Shown piece after piece: positions 8,674-16,480 of a DNA stretch of 64,000 nt. The DNA is from Kineosporia aurantiaca JCM 3230. GTDB taxonomy: Bacteria; Actinomycetota; Actinomycetes; Actinomycetales; Kineosporiaceae. The stretch lies in assembly GCA_000719025.1 (NCBI GenBank), contig JODP01000012.1, forward strand, positions 310,001 to 374,000, given 5' to 3'. A program made the position numbers and the translations under genes. Below the pieces are notes generated by a model, which saw nothing but the letters and a program-made list of their open reading frames with translations, was not told where the DNA came from and made no database searches. Numbering within the stretch: position 1 is the stretch's first letter; every line of letters begins with the position of its first letter.

Positions 8674-8702
8674 GCACCGGGGGACTGCCTCTCCCCCGGT
8701 GC
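8674..8702 (-). terminator. GC-rich hairpin downstream of lysR-type gene
   Basis: A perfect 10-base stem, GCACCGGGGG (8674-8683) with CCCCCGGTGC (8693-8702), and a nine-base loop. It is about 100 bases past the stop of the minus-strand LysR gene and upstream of the lipoprotein gene. No T-tract follows, so it may act as an attenuator or mRNA-stabilising stem instead. A second small inverted repeat AGATAA-6-TTATCT overlaps the LysR stop at 8788-8805. Confidence 0.5.
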
Positions 8703-8799
8703 CCACCAGCGTCCCTCATTGGCCAGAAATAACTCTGGGTTACTCCGAAAGTGGTTGTGGGGCAACGGATTTGGGCATCTTCGGCCTAGATAACTGTGA

Positions 8800-9753
8800 T
8801 TATCTGGCGGTGGGCAGCCAGGGCAACCAGATCGAGGGATCATCGGGTCTGAGGGTCGGTCTCCCGGTTTCCAGGTGCTTGAGCAGGTCGCGAATCAGCG
8901 GGTGGGGCCTTTGGGCGGGCCAGATCGCCGACCATGGGTAGTGCGGCACCGGATGGATCGGCCGGGCGAGCACTCCGCTGTCCCCCGAGATCGGCCAGTC
9001 GGCGCCGGCCAGCGTGATGAGTGTGGGGTCACGGGTGATCCGGTCGATCAGGACCTCCAGGCCGAGGTTCACGCCGTCGGTGATCAGCCCGGCGCCCAGG
9101 TGGTCGGCGAGCTGATGTCCGAAGGCGGCGAGTTCGGGGCTGGTGGCGCCGCCCGGCCACCACACAGTGCGCGTCTGCAGGTCGTGACGAGTGAGCCGGG
9201 TGCGTTCGGCCAGTGGGCCGCGGGCGCTGATCAGGGCGATAACGGGGGTCGTGGCGACGATGCGGGCAGCGAGATGGGCAGGGAGCCGATCGGGCAGGCC
9301 GCCGGTGTAGCCGAACGCGAGGTCGATCTCGTCCTGCTCGAGGGCGGCGAGTGCGCTGGGGAGGTTGCGGCGCATGCTGGGTTCGATGACGACGCCGGGG
9401 TGGTGGGTGGTGAAGTCGCGCAGCAGTTTCATGGGTGGGTGGACCTGGCCCCAGACGTCCGCGCGCAGTGATGGGTGTGGTGGGTAGGGCTGGTGGTGAG
9501 CGTCGGCGGTGATCTGGCCGGCGAGGGCGATGAGGTGCTGGGCTTGTTCCAGGAGCCTCTCCCCCAGGTCGGTGAGGGTCATGCCGGGTGGCCGGCGGTG
9601 GAAGAGCGGTCCGAGGTGAGTTTCGAGGGCGGCGATGCGTTTGGACACGGCCTGCTGAGACAGGTGCAGGTCGACGGCGGCGCGCCCGACGTGCCCGTGA
9701 TGCGCTACGGCGAGCAAGGCGCGTACCTGGCTCAGGTGCAGGTCCTCCCCCAC
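8800..9753 (-). CDS. LysR-family transcriptional regulator
   Basis: 317 residues. The N-terminal winged helix (residues about 5-65) contains the family signature AAVDLHLSQQAVSKRIAALE. The remainder matches a periplasmic-binding-like effector domain (DLAFGYTGGLP, VIALISARGPLAERTRLT). LysR proteins usually regulate a divergent gene; the divergent neighbour here is the truncated haemoglobin gene 110 bases away, which is therefore a possible target (inference). The effector is unknown. Confidence 0.88.
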   Translation of the reverse strand: MGEDLHLSQVRALLAVAHHGHVGRAAVDLHLSQQAVSKRIAALETHLGPLFHRRPPGMTLTDLGERLLEQAQHLIALAGQITADAHHQPYPPHPSLRADVWGQVHPPMKLLRDFTTHHPGVVIEPSMRRNLPSALAALEQDEIDLAFGYTGGLPDRLPAHLAARIVATTPVIALISARGPLAERTRLTRHDLQTRTVWWPGGATSPELAAFGHQLADHLGAGLITDGVNLGLEVLIDRITRDPTLITLAGADWPISGDSGVLARPIHPVPHYPWSAIWPAQRPHPLIRDLLKHLETGRPTLRPDDPSIWLPWLPTAR

Positions 9754-9863
9754 TGAGCACCTCTCACAACGTGTCGTTGTCGGTGGTCCCCGGACGGATG
9801 TTGGACGCCTGGACGCGCGGCGGGAACAGTGGTGATGCTGGTCCGTTCCCCGAGGAGGGCGTG

Positions 9864-10337
9864 ATGGCGGGTTCGTCCGGAGCTGGTAAGAGTCTCTACG
9901 AGCATGCCGGGGGCAGGGAAGCCCTGCTCCGGTTCATCGATGTCTTCTACGCCCGGGTGCTGGGCGATCCGTTGCTACGGCCGTTGTTCGGTGAGGGGCA
10001 GGCTGGGCACGTGGAGCACCTGACCGATTTCGAGGTCGAGTCGTTCGGCGGGCCTGCCGTCTTCTCCAAGGAGCTGGGTTTCGCGCACCTGATTGACGTG
10101 CACCGTGGCCTGCGGATCACCGATGCCCAGCGGGAGCGTTTCGTGGTCCTGTATCTGGAGGCCGCTGACGCCGCCGGCCTTCCCTCCGATGCTGCGTTCC
10201 GGGATTCGCTGCGTTCGCACGTGGAGTTCGGTGCGCTGGTGGCTCAGCAGAACTCGCATGCGCGCAGCGAGCACGAGCTGCATCCGTTGCGTGAGGTTCC
10301 GCAGTGGACCTGGCCCGGGGGTACGACGCGACCCTGA
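9864..10337 (+). CDS. Truncated haemoglobin (group II-like)
   Basis: 157 residues from an ATG preceded by a strong ribosome-binding site, CGAGGAGGG (9851-9859). Recognisable globin features are LYEHAGGREALLRFIDVFYARVL (helices A-B), PLFGEG, the DFEVESFGGP segment, and IDVHRGLRI with the probable proximal haem-binding His. The C-terminal REVPQWTWPG tail is common in actinobacterial group II globins. Likely roles are O2 or NO handling. The canonical Trp G8 position appears to be occupied by Phe (VEFGALV), which is worth checking by alignment. Confidence 0.8.
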   Translation: MAGSSGAGKSLYEHAGGREALLRFIDVFYARVLGDPLLRPLFGEGQAGHVEHLTDFEVESFGGPAVFSKELGFAHLIDVHRGLRITDAQRERFVVLYLEAADAAGLPSDAAFRDSLRSHVEFGALVAQQNSHARSEHELHPLREVPQWTWPGGTTRP

Positions 10338-10380
10338 CACGGGGCTGACGGGAGGTCTGTGGGGGTTTGGGCATGACAGA

Positions 10381-11346
10381 ATGGGACACGTGTTCGAAGA
10401 TCTGGAGCTCGCCGGTGCGTCGGGGGTGGCGCGGGAAGAGTTCGAGGTCGGGAACGGTGATGTCTGGCCGCATTTCGTCCGGGCCTGGCTGATTGCGCAG
10501 CGCGCGCAGAACACAGTGCGCACCTACACGACGGCGGAGCTGCAATGGCGGGACTTCTGCGGGGGGCGCTCGCTGCATCCGCTGGAGGCGCGGCGCGGTG
10601 ATGTGGACGACTGGCGCCAGCAGATCACCGCGAGCGGTGGGTTTCATGGCCGGCCGGCGTCGGCGAACACGGTGCGGCTGAAGCTGGCGGCGGTGTCGTC
10701 CCTGTACGCGTACCTGGTGGGTGAGGACATTCTGCCCTCCTCCCCCGCGGCGCACATCAAACGTCCTCGTGGTGGGGATTTTTCGGCTACGGCGGCGCTG
10801 GATACGCAGCAATCGGCGCGGTTCCTGACGTTCGCTGAGGGGATGGGGGAACTCCCGTACGTCGCGATGCGCATTCTGTTGGGGCGGGGGTTGCGGGCGA
10901 CGGAGTTGGTGAGTCTGGACGTGACGGATGTGCGTCAGCACTTCGGGCACGTCACGCTGACCGTCACGCACAAGGGTGGGCGGCGTCAGGAGCTGCCGCT
11001 CTCCCCCGGCACCGGGCATCTGGTGGTGGAGTACATCGGCGAGCGCACGTCGGGGCCGCTGCTGGTGAACGCGCAGGGTGGGCGGCTGAGTTACTGGGAT
11101 CTGTACAACCTGACGGTGCGGGTGTCGCGGCGGGCGCGGGTGGGTCTGGACGTGACGCCGCATGTGCTGCGGGCCAGTCATGCCACGATCTATCTGGATC
11201 AGGCGGGGGCGCAGATCGATCGGCTGCAGGACGGGATGGGGCACGCGAGTCTGAACAACACCAAGGCGTACGACCGGGGGGCGGGGACGTTGTCGCGGTT
11301 GGCGAGTGTGGCCACTGCGGTGGAGGACGCGTTCCTGCCCGGGTAA
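10381..11346 (+). CDS. Tyrosine recombinase (site-specific integrase)
   Basis: 321 residues from the ATG at 10381; a GTG at 10390 is also possible. The N-terminal SAM-like core-binding domain (about 30-130) is followed by a catalytic domain with a full set of residues: Arg in LGRGLRATEL, Lys in THKGGRRQEL, HVLR, GH in GMGHASL and Tyr in TKAYDR. It is close in size and motif spacing to XerC/XerD-like and transposon recombinases. The target site is unknown; the dif-like site at 7168 and the TGATAACAGGC repeats are candidates only by proximity. Confidence 0.9.
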   Translation: MGHVFEDLELAGASGVAREEFEVGNGDVWPHFVRAWLIAQRAQNTVRTYTTAELQWRDFCGGRSLHPLEARRGDVDDWRQQITASGGFHGRPASANTVRLKLAAVSSLYAYLVGEDILPSSPAAHIKRPRGGDFSATAALDTQQSARFLTFAEGMGELPYVAMRILLGRGLRATELVSLDVTDVRQHFGHVTLTVTHKGGRRQELPLSPGTGHLVVEYIGERTSGPLLVNAQGGRLSYWDLYNLTVRVSRRARVGLDVTPHVLRASHATIYLDQAGAQIDRLQDGMGHASLNNTKAYDRGAGTLSRLASVATAVEDAFLPG

Positions 11347-11362
11347 CGCTCAGGGTTTTGGT

Positions 11363-11824
11363 TCAGGTGGTGCGTTGGCGCATGGCGGGGACGGCGTACT
11401 GCCGGACGTCGGTGGTGACTTCCTCGGCGATGGGGAGGGTGGGGCGGCGTGGGGAGACGTACCACCAGCGGTCGCCCAGTCCCATGAGGGGCCCGAGTCT
11501 TTCGGTCCAGGGGCCTTTGGGTCCGTAGTGGGCGCCGAGGTGGGGGCGGGGTCCCCAGTCGTGGCCTTCGGGGTCGTGGTTGCCGGCGCGGAAGGTCTCC
11601 CAGTCGGTGTGGGAGACGACCAGGACGTCGACGGTGAACTGGAAACGGAAGGACGTGTTGCCCCAGTACTCATGCAGGCCGAGTAGCGCGAAGTGGCGGG
11701 GGACGGTGAGTTCGTAGCTGCCCGGGGTCGCGTTGTCCGGGGCGTGGGTGAGGCCGATGGTCTGCAGGCGGGGGTCGAGTTCCTCGCGGATCATCCGGAC
11801 GTACGCTTCCTGCGCTGTCTCCAC
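11363..11824 (-). CDS. Conserved hypothetical protein, DUF4304-like
   Basis: 153 residues from a GTG. The layout, an N-terminal helix (EAYVRMIREELDPRLQTIGL), then a beta-rich region with FQFTVDVLVV and a late WWYVSP segment, resembles small DUF4304-type proteins found near mobile elements and contact-dependent systems. I cannot assign a function. Convergent with the recombinase gene, 16 bases apart. Confidence 0.65.
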   Translation of the reverse strand: METAQEAYVRMIREELDPRLQTIGLTHAPDNATPGSYELTVPRHFALLGLHEYWGNTSFRFQFTVDVLVVSHTDWETFRAGNHDPEGHDWGPRPHLGAHYGPKGPWTERLGPLMGLGDRWWYVSPRRPTLPIAEEVTTDVRQYAVPAMRQRTT

Positions 11825-11925
11825 GTTGTCATCGTTGCAGGTGGTGATCGCCTCGTGGCAGGTGCTGGAGAGGTTTTTGTTGCGCCTGATGCTGGTGTGA
11901 CGTCGGTGGACGGTGGGGCGCGAGT

Positions 11926-12609
11926 TCAGCGTGGGGTGGTCTGGCCTGCGTCGTTCAGGCTCGCCACCGCGGTCCCGGCCTCGATCCCGGTCTCGGCTTG
12001 GGTCTCGGTATGGGGCTCAGTGCGGGCCTCGGTCTCTGCTTCCGGCCCGGCTTCGGTGCAGGCCTCGGTGCAGGCTTCGAGGCAGGTGTCCAGGTCCGGG
12101 CCGGTGGCGGCCAGGTGCTGCACGTAGGCGTCGTCGAGGGCCTGAAGGGCCGGCGGGCCGGCCACGGCCAGGATCTTGCGCAGGATCTTCTGCAGATCCC
12201 CGAACTCCTCGTCGGTCAGGACGTCCACGACCAGGCGCCGCACCTCGCGGACGTGGCCGGGCGCGGCCTCGACGGTCTTTGCGAGGCCGGCCTCGGTCAG
12301 GTAGGCCTCGACCGCCCGTGAGCCCTCGGCGCAGTTTCGCCGCTGCACCCAGCCGGCGCGCTCGAGCCGGGTCACCGCGTGCGAGAGGCGCGACTGCGAG
12401 CCGTGGGAGAAACCGGCCAGGTCGGCCATCTTCATCGCCCGGCCGGGGGCGTTCGACAGGCCCGAAAGCACCGAGTACTCAAAGAAATTCAGCCCGGAGT
12501 CCTGCTTGAGCTGCTGCTCGAAGGAATTGGGCAGCGTCATGAGCGCGCCGATGAGGTGCATCCACTTGTACAGCTGGGCATCGGACAGCCACGGGGTGTC
12601 GTCACTCAC
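11926..12609 (-). CDS. MarR-family transcriptional regulator
   Basis: 227 residues from a GTG. The winged helix (about 40-140) contains FFEYSVLSGL, MADLAGFSHGSQSRLSHAVTRLERAGWVQR and an acidic wing, typical of MarR dimers. The last 55 residues are a low-complexity tail of Glu/Ala/Thr repeats (ACTEACTEAGPEAETEA), unusual for the family. It is divergent from the azoreductase gene, and two near-identical palindromes lie between them, so it very likely represses both. Confidence 0.9.
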   Translation of the reverse strand: MSDDTPWLSDAQLYKWMHLIGALMTLPNSFEQQLKQDSGLNFFEYSVLSGLSNAPGRAMKMADLAGFSHGSQSRLSHAVTRLERAGWVQRRNCAEGSRAVEAYLTEAGLAKTVEAAPGHVREVRRLVVDVLTDEEFGDLQKILRKILAVAGPPALQALDDAYVQHLAATGPDLDTCLEACTEACTEAGPEAETEARTEPHTETQAETGIEAGTAVASLNDAGQTTPR

Positions 12610-12625
12610 ACCCCCAGTTTAGCGG

Positions 12626-12678
12626 ATTGAACATTCAACTCGACCGTGGCACGATCGGGCAGCGATTGAACATTCAAT
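12626..12678. promoter_or_regulatory. Double MarR operator
   Basis: Two copies of the palindrome ATTGAA-CA-TTCAAT at 12626-12639 (last base C) and 12665-12678 (perfect), 39 bases centre to centre, between the divergent marR and azoreductase genes. One copy lies 17 bases from the marR start. Confidence 0.85.
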
Positions 12679-12729
12679 TCGTTCTCGGGCGTTGACCGCC
12701 GGGGGAACTGACATCTGGGAGTAGACGCA

Positions 12730-13362
12730 ATGACCCTTCTGCGGATCGACGCGAGCATTCTCGGCGCGGCCTCGGCCAGCAGCGAGCTGGCCGACCTGGT
12801 CCTGGCCGAGTGGACTGCCGAGCGCCCGGACGAGAAGGTCGTCACCCGGCACCTGGGGGCCGAGCCGCTGCCGTCCGACGCCTGGGCGACCGCCATCGGC
12901 GCCGGGTACACCCCCGAGGACCAGCGCAGCGACGCCCAGAAGGCCGCCGTCGCCCTGGCCAAGGACCTGCACGACGAGCTGACCTCGGCCGACGCCGTCG
13001 TCCTGGCCTTCCCGCTCTACAACTGGGGAATCTCCCAGCACGTCAAGACCTGGCTGGACCTGGTCATCGCCGGTGGCCAGGCCGGGGCCCCGATCCTGCA
13101 GGGCAAGCCGGTGGTGCTGCTGAGCACCCGGGGCGGCAACTACTCCAAGGGCACGCCCAAGGAGGGCTGGGACCACAGCACCCCGTTCCTGCGCCGCGTC
13201 ATCACCGAGGTGTGGGGCGCCGACCTGACCGTGGTCGAGCGCGAGTTCACGCTCGTGGGGGTCAACCCGGCCCTCGACCAGTTCGCCGAGCTCGGCGCGC
13301 AGCTGAAGAAGGAGGCCCACGAGGCCGCCACCGCCGCCGGCAAGGCGCTCGCCGCCAAGTGA
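12730..13362 (+). CDS. azoR: FMN-dependent NADH-azoreductase / quinone reductase
   Basis: 210 residues. The flavodoxin-like fold is shown by MTLLRIDASILG, the FPLYNWGISQHVKTWLDLVI segment that contacts FMN, and the STRGGNYS loop, all characteristic of AzoR. The enzyme reduces azo compounds and quinones by two electrons in the cytoplasm. Divergent from the MarR regulator with the double operator in the 120-base gap, so it is probably induced by electrophiles or quinones. Confidence 0.88.
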   Translation: MTLLRIDASILGAASASSELADLVLAEWTAERPDEKVVTRHLGAEPLPSDAWATAIGAGYTPEDQRSDAQKAAVALAKDLHDELTSADAVVLAFPLYNWGISQHVKTWLDLVIAGGQAGAPILQGKPVVLLSTRGGNYSKGTPKEGWDHSTPFLRRVITEVWGADLTVVEREFTLVGVNPALDQFAELGAQLKKEAHEAATAAGKALAAK

Positions 13363-13681
13363 CCCCGCCCCTGCGGTGACCGCGCGATCCCCAGGCCGTT
13401 CAAAGCGTCCGTGCGTCGGGAAAATCCGGAGCGGCGTCAGGGACCTCACGCACGGATGACACCCGCGTCCGCCGGCTTCCAATGGTGGACGCGGGTGGTC
13501 GCGCATCCGGGCCAGGCCGGGTTGCGCTGGGGTTATGCAGTGCAACGTGCCGTGGTCATGCCGTGGTCTGCCGTGCACCCCGGTGGGGTAGAGCCAGCCA
13601 AAGCGGCGGGCGAAGGTGCCACCGTTGCGGTCGTGCCGGGTCGTGCCGGGTCGTGCAGGGGAAGGACCGGGGGTCGATTCC
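13363..13681. other. Intergenic stretch with a 10-base tandem repeat
   Basis: No gene with a convincing product is seen on either strand. The only structure is three tandem copies of TCGTGCCGGG (13631-13660, the last with one change). A GGTCGATTCC string near 13669 resembles a tRNA T-loop, but no paired arms surround it. Confidence 0.5.
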
Positions 13682-13930
13682 TTAGGCGGCCGGGTGGCGC
13701 AGCCGGCTCTGCACGACCTCGCCGACGGTGCGCCCGGTGCTCGCGGCCTCCCGGACCAGGCCGTCCAGGACCTCCGGGTCCACGTCCACGACCAGCGACG
13801 ACGTGCTCGTGCCGGGCGGGGGCAGCTGGTCGGCGTCATAGTCGGCCAGGTGTTCCTCGCCGAGGAACAGGAGGCTGTTCATGTCGAACCGGGACCAGTC
13901 CTCGGTGCTCTGCTCGGCTACCTCAGCCAC
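13682..13930 (-). CDS. Putative antitoxin of a type II toxin-antitoxin pair
   Basis: 82 residues from a GTG that overlaps the toxin reading frame by eight bases. The C-terminal part SSLVVDVDPEVLDGLVREAASTGRTV could form a ribbon-helix-helix DNA-binding fold, while the N-terminal half is acidic. The toxin-first order and overlap fit BrnTA/HigBA-like modules. Identification rests on size, overlap and the partner rather than strong sequence similarity. Confidence 0.55.
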   Translation of the reverse strand: MAEVAEQSTEDWSRFDMNSLLFLGEEHLADYDADQLPPPGTSTSSLVVDVDPEVLDGLVREAASTGRTVGEVVQSRLRHPAA

Positions 13931-14213
13931 GGCCTGCCTCCCACTTCTCGAACTCGGCGAGTTCCCCGGACGTCAGCGCGCGAGCGCCGACGATTTCCCA
14001 GTCTCGCCCATCCAGGTGCCGGACCGCCACCACCAGCGTCCTTCCGGTGCGGGTTCGTCCCCAGATCGTCAGCGGCCGCAGGCCGTTCGAGGCCGACACC
14101 GCGGGCCGGGGCCAGCGTTGCTCGGCCTCCAGCACCTGCATGATCTCGTGCGGCTCGATCCCGGCCGCGCCGAGCCACTCCAGCACGAAGAACGGCGCCC
14201 ACTTCCAGACCAT
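13923..14213 (-). CDS. Putative BrnT-like toxin
   Basis: 96 residues. The central strand-rich part (TIWGRTRTGRTLVVAVRH) followed by WEIVGARALTSGELAEFEKWE matches the layout of BrnT-family RNase toxins (a GRT-G-R-L-V-V core, then an R-A-L-T-x-x-E helix). The N-terminal IEPHEIMQVLEAEQRW is also consistent. The overlapping downstream gene would be the antitoxin. Located next to a tyrosine recombinase, a common setting for such modules. Confidence 0.6.
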   Translation of the reverse strand: MVWKWAPFFVLEWLGAAGIEPHEIMQVLEAEQRWPRPAVSASNGLRPLTIWGRTRTGRTLVVAVRHLDGRDWEIVGARALTSGELAEFEKWEAGRG

Positions 14214-14271
14214 GCGGGCAATCTAGGGCAAGGCCCCGACAGTCTTGACGCCTGCTCGTCCCCCTGAGGCC

Positions 14272-15366
14272 TTACAGGCCCAGGCTCTTGGCCGCGGCGC
14301 CGTCCCACAGCGCACCGCGGCGCAGGTACCGGTCGACCGCGGCCGAGCGCCAGTCCCCGTCGGCCATGATCACGTGCCGGGCCACGCCGTTCTTCGCTGA
14401 CTGAGTGGCGAACCCCGCTCGCAGCGAGTGCGCGCCCCACGTCCCCGGCAGGCCGGCGGCCTCGGCCCTTTGCTGCACGATCGTGCGGATCACCTGGGGC
14501 GTGAAGCCACGATCGGCGACCGTGCCCCAGCGAGTGACGGGACGGAACACCGGCCCGGTGCTCACCTCGGCGGCCTCGAGCCAGGTCTGCAGGGCGGTCA
14601 CGGGGCAGGTCGCGCGGGCAGCGCCGCGGGGAACGGCCCGGGGGTTGCGCTCGACGCCGCTCTGGTCGCGCTTGGTCCAGCGGGGCGTGATGACGATGCC
14701 TTCCACGTCCTCCCGTAGATCGGTCACCTCGATCCGGGCCAGTTCCGAGCGCCGCATCGCTGTGGCCAGACCAACCAGGATCACGGCCTTGTCCCGCCGG
14801 TACACCAGTTCGGACTTACGGACCGCGCGCTCGTCGCTCAGCTCGCGGCGGGCGGTGAACAGGTCCTCGTCCATGACCGCGACGATGCGCTGCACGTCCC
14901 TGACCATCAGCGCCGACATCTGCCGAACCAGTCGCTCCTGGTCCTGCCGCGCGTAACCCTGCAGCCGGAGCCGCAACTGGCCGTCCTGCCGCACGGAGGG
15001 CAGCCCGAGCTCAGCGTGCTTCGCCCAGATCGCGGACAGGTGCTGGTTGATCGTGGGCAGACTGGCCGGGATAGGGCGATCGCGCAGGTGCGCCACGAAC
15101 GCCCGCACCGTGGAAGCCGATGCCGGCAGCGCCATCAGCGAGGTCTGCGCCGTCCACTGCTCGAAGGTCTCCCAGGCCCGGCGGTACGCGTCGCGGGTGG
15201 CGGGGGCCAGGGAGTCCAGTGCGGCCTGCTCGTCGATCGCGGCCAGCCGGGCCACGTACTCGTACGCCGGATCCAGCTCCGCCGCATCCCGCACGGCGAG
15301 TTCTGCTTCCCCGTGCCAGCTTCCGGGTTCAGGGTCAGGGACGACGGGGTCGGGCATGAACCTCAT
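14272..15366 (-). CDS. Tyrosine recombinase (phage/plasmid integrase family)
   Basis: 364 residues from the ATG at 15366, with another ATG at 15357. The core-binding domain (about 50-160, APATRDAYRRAWETFEQWTA) precedes a catalytic domain with Arg in AMRRSELARI, Lys in WTKRDQSG, HSLR, and Tyr in VDRYLRR. The usual third His is replaced in the GDWRSAAVDRY segment by Trp, which many integrases of this subgroup tolerate. It probably belonged to an integrated element together with the adjacent toxin-antitoxin pair (inference). Confidence 0.88.
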   Translation of the reverse strand: MRFMPDPVVPDPEPGSWHGEAELAVRDAAELDPAYEYVARLAAIDEQAALDSLAPATRDAYRRAWETFEQWTAQTSLMALPASASTVRAFVAHLRDRPIPASLPTINQHLSAIWAKHAELGLPSVRQDGQLRLRLQGYARQDQERLVRQMSALMVRDVQRIVAVMDEDLFTARRELSDERAVRKSELVYRRDKAVILVGLATAMRRSELARIEVTDLREDVEGIVITPRWTKRDQSGVERNPRAVPRGAARATCPVTALQTWLEAAEVSTGPVFRPVTRWGTVADRGFTPQVIRTIVQQRAEAAGLPGTWGAHSLRAGFATQSAKNGVARHVIMADGDWRSAAVDRYLRRGALWDGAAAKSLGL

Positions 15367-15443
15367 TCTGCCTGGTTCGCTCAGTTTTGTCGGACCCGCC
15401 CGGCACACTGGGCGGCACCAGCTACTTCGAAGGGGGCCACGCG

Positions 15444-16019
15444 GTGCCACGTACCACGCTCTACCTCGTCCGCCACGGCGAGCAGGACCTCACCGACACC
15501 CCTGAGAGCGGTGACGACGGTGAGCCGGATTCCGGTCTGTCGCCGCGCGGCCGCGAACAGGCAGCGAAACTCGGGCGCCGCCTGGCCGGGACCAAGTTCG
15601 GGGCCCTGCACCACAGCCGGCTGAGCCGGGCCACCGAGACCGCCGAGATCCTCGCTGGACACCTGTGCGGCGTCCGGCCGCACCCCTGCGACCTGGCCCA
15701 GGACCTCACCCCCATCCCCAGCAGCTACCCCGAGCGCTACCAGGCGTTCTTCGACGCGGTCCCGCCCGGGGAGCGCGATCCGGACGCCACCCGGCTGCGC
15801 GAGGCGGTCAGCCAGCTGAGCGTGATCGGCGCCGAGGACCAGACCGACCTGGTCGTCACCCACAACTTCGTCATCGGGTGGTTCGTCCGCCACGTCCTGG
15901 ACGCACCGGACTGGCGCTGGCTGGGCCTGAACCAGGACAACTGCGCCCTGACGATCGTGCGGTGGGAGACGGGGCGGCCCCCGGCGCTGGTCAGCTTCAA
16001 CGACGTCGGGCACCTGTGA
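15444..16019 (+). CDS. Histidine phosphatase (phosphoglycerate mutase-like)
   Basis: 191 residues from a GTG with a good ribosome-binding site, GAAGGGGG, eight bases before it. The phosphohistidine motif LVRHGE is at residues 7-12, the SRLSRATETAEIL helix follows, and THNFVIGWFV supplies the second His. The substrate is unknown; small-molecule phosphatase is the safest call. It is divergent from the integrase at 15366 and followed by a decayed region. Confidence 0.85.
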   Translation: MPRTTLYLVRHGEQDLTDTPESGDDGEPDSGLSPRGREQAAKLGRRLAGTKFGALHHSRLSRATETAEILAGHLCGVRPHPCDLAQDLTPIPSSYPERYQAFFDAVPPGERDPDATRLREAVSQLSVIGAEDQTDLVVTHNFVIGWFVRHVLDAPDWRWLGLNQDNCALTIVRWETGRPPALVSFNDVGHL

Positions 16020-16119
16020 GCCGGACTCAGCACCGTACCCAGTGACGACGGCGAGGATGGCGAGGACGGCGAGGACGGCGAGGAACTCGCCCGCCGCCGA
16101 CATCGACACCGCCTGGGCG

Positions 16120-16303
16120 GCCCGGCTCAACTCGCCCGCCGCCTGGCCGAAGCCATCGACCAGCTCCTCCAGGACCCCAGACGAGCCCACGGCATGAGCC
16201 GGGCCAGCCGCGAGCGCGCCGTCTGCCACTTCGGTTGGGATTCGGATGGGATGCCGTCGCCGCCGCGCAGACCGACCAGCTTCACACCCAGCTCGTGCGC
16301 TGA
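16120..16303 (+). pseudogene. Glycosyltransferase family 4 C-terminal fragment, frameshifted
   Basis: Translation gives QLARRLAEAIDQLLQDP, then RASRERAVCHFGW, then after a frame change WDAVAAAQTDQLHTQLVR and a stop at 16301-16303. This is the end of a GT4 glycosyltransferase such as a glycogen-synthase-like or MshA-like enzyme. The frame is broken by an 11-base imperfect tandem duplication around 16231-16253 (TTCGGTTGGGAT followed by TCGGATGGGAT). No upstream glycosyltransferase domain remains; instead GAGGACGGC-type repeats precede it. A relic, not a working gene. Confidence 0.6.
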
Positions 16304-16305
16304 CC

Positions 16306-16368
16306 CTGCCGAACCTGCCGAACCTGCCGAACCCGCCGAACCCGCCGAACCCGCCGAACCCGCCGAAC
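16306..16368. repeat. 9-base tandem repeat, seven units
   Basis: Three units of CTGCCGAAC followed by four of CCGCCGAAC, directly after the stop of the glycosyltransferase relic. Further degenerate repeats follow (GGATCCCG, three times, near 16410-16440). On either strand it would encode Ala/Glu/Pro- or Gly/Ser-type dipeptide runs, but no gene uses it. Confidence 0.9.
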
Positions 16369-16480
16369 CCGCACAGCCTGTGCTGAGCCTGCCGAACCTG
16401 CGCTGAGCCCAGGGATCCCGCGGATCCCGGGGATCCCGCACTGATCTCGAGGTGAGACACGGCATGATGGGGAGGTAAGC

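Noticed and set aside
8788..8805. AGATAA-6-TTATCT as an eighth member of the repeat family.
   Set aside because: It lacks the CAGGC part of the core; best regarded as a separate palindrome at the lysR stop.
13660..13685. Possible tRNA T-loop (GGTCGATTCC).
   Set aside because: No paired T-stem, anticodon arm or acceptor stem is present around it.
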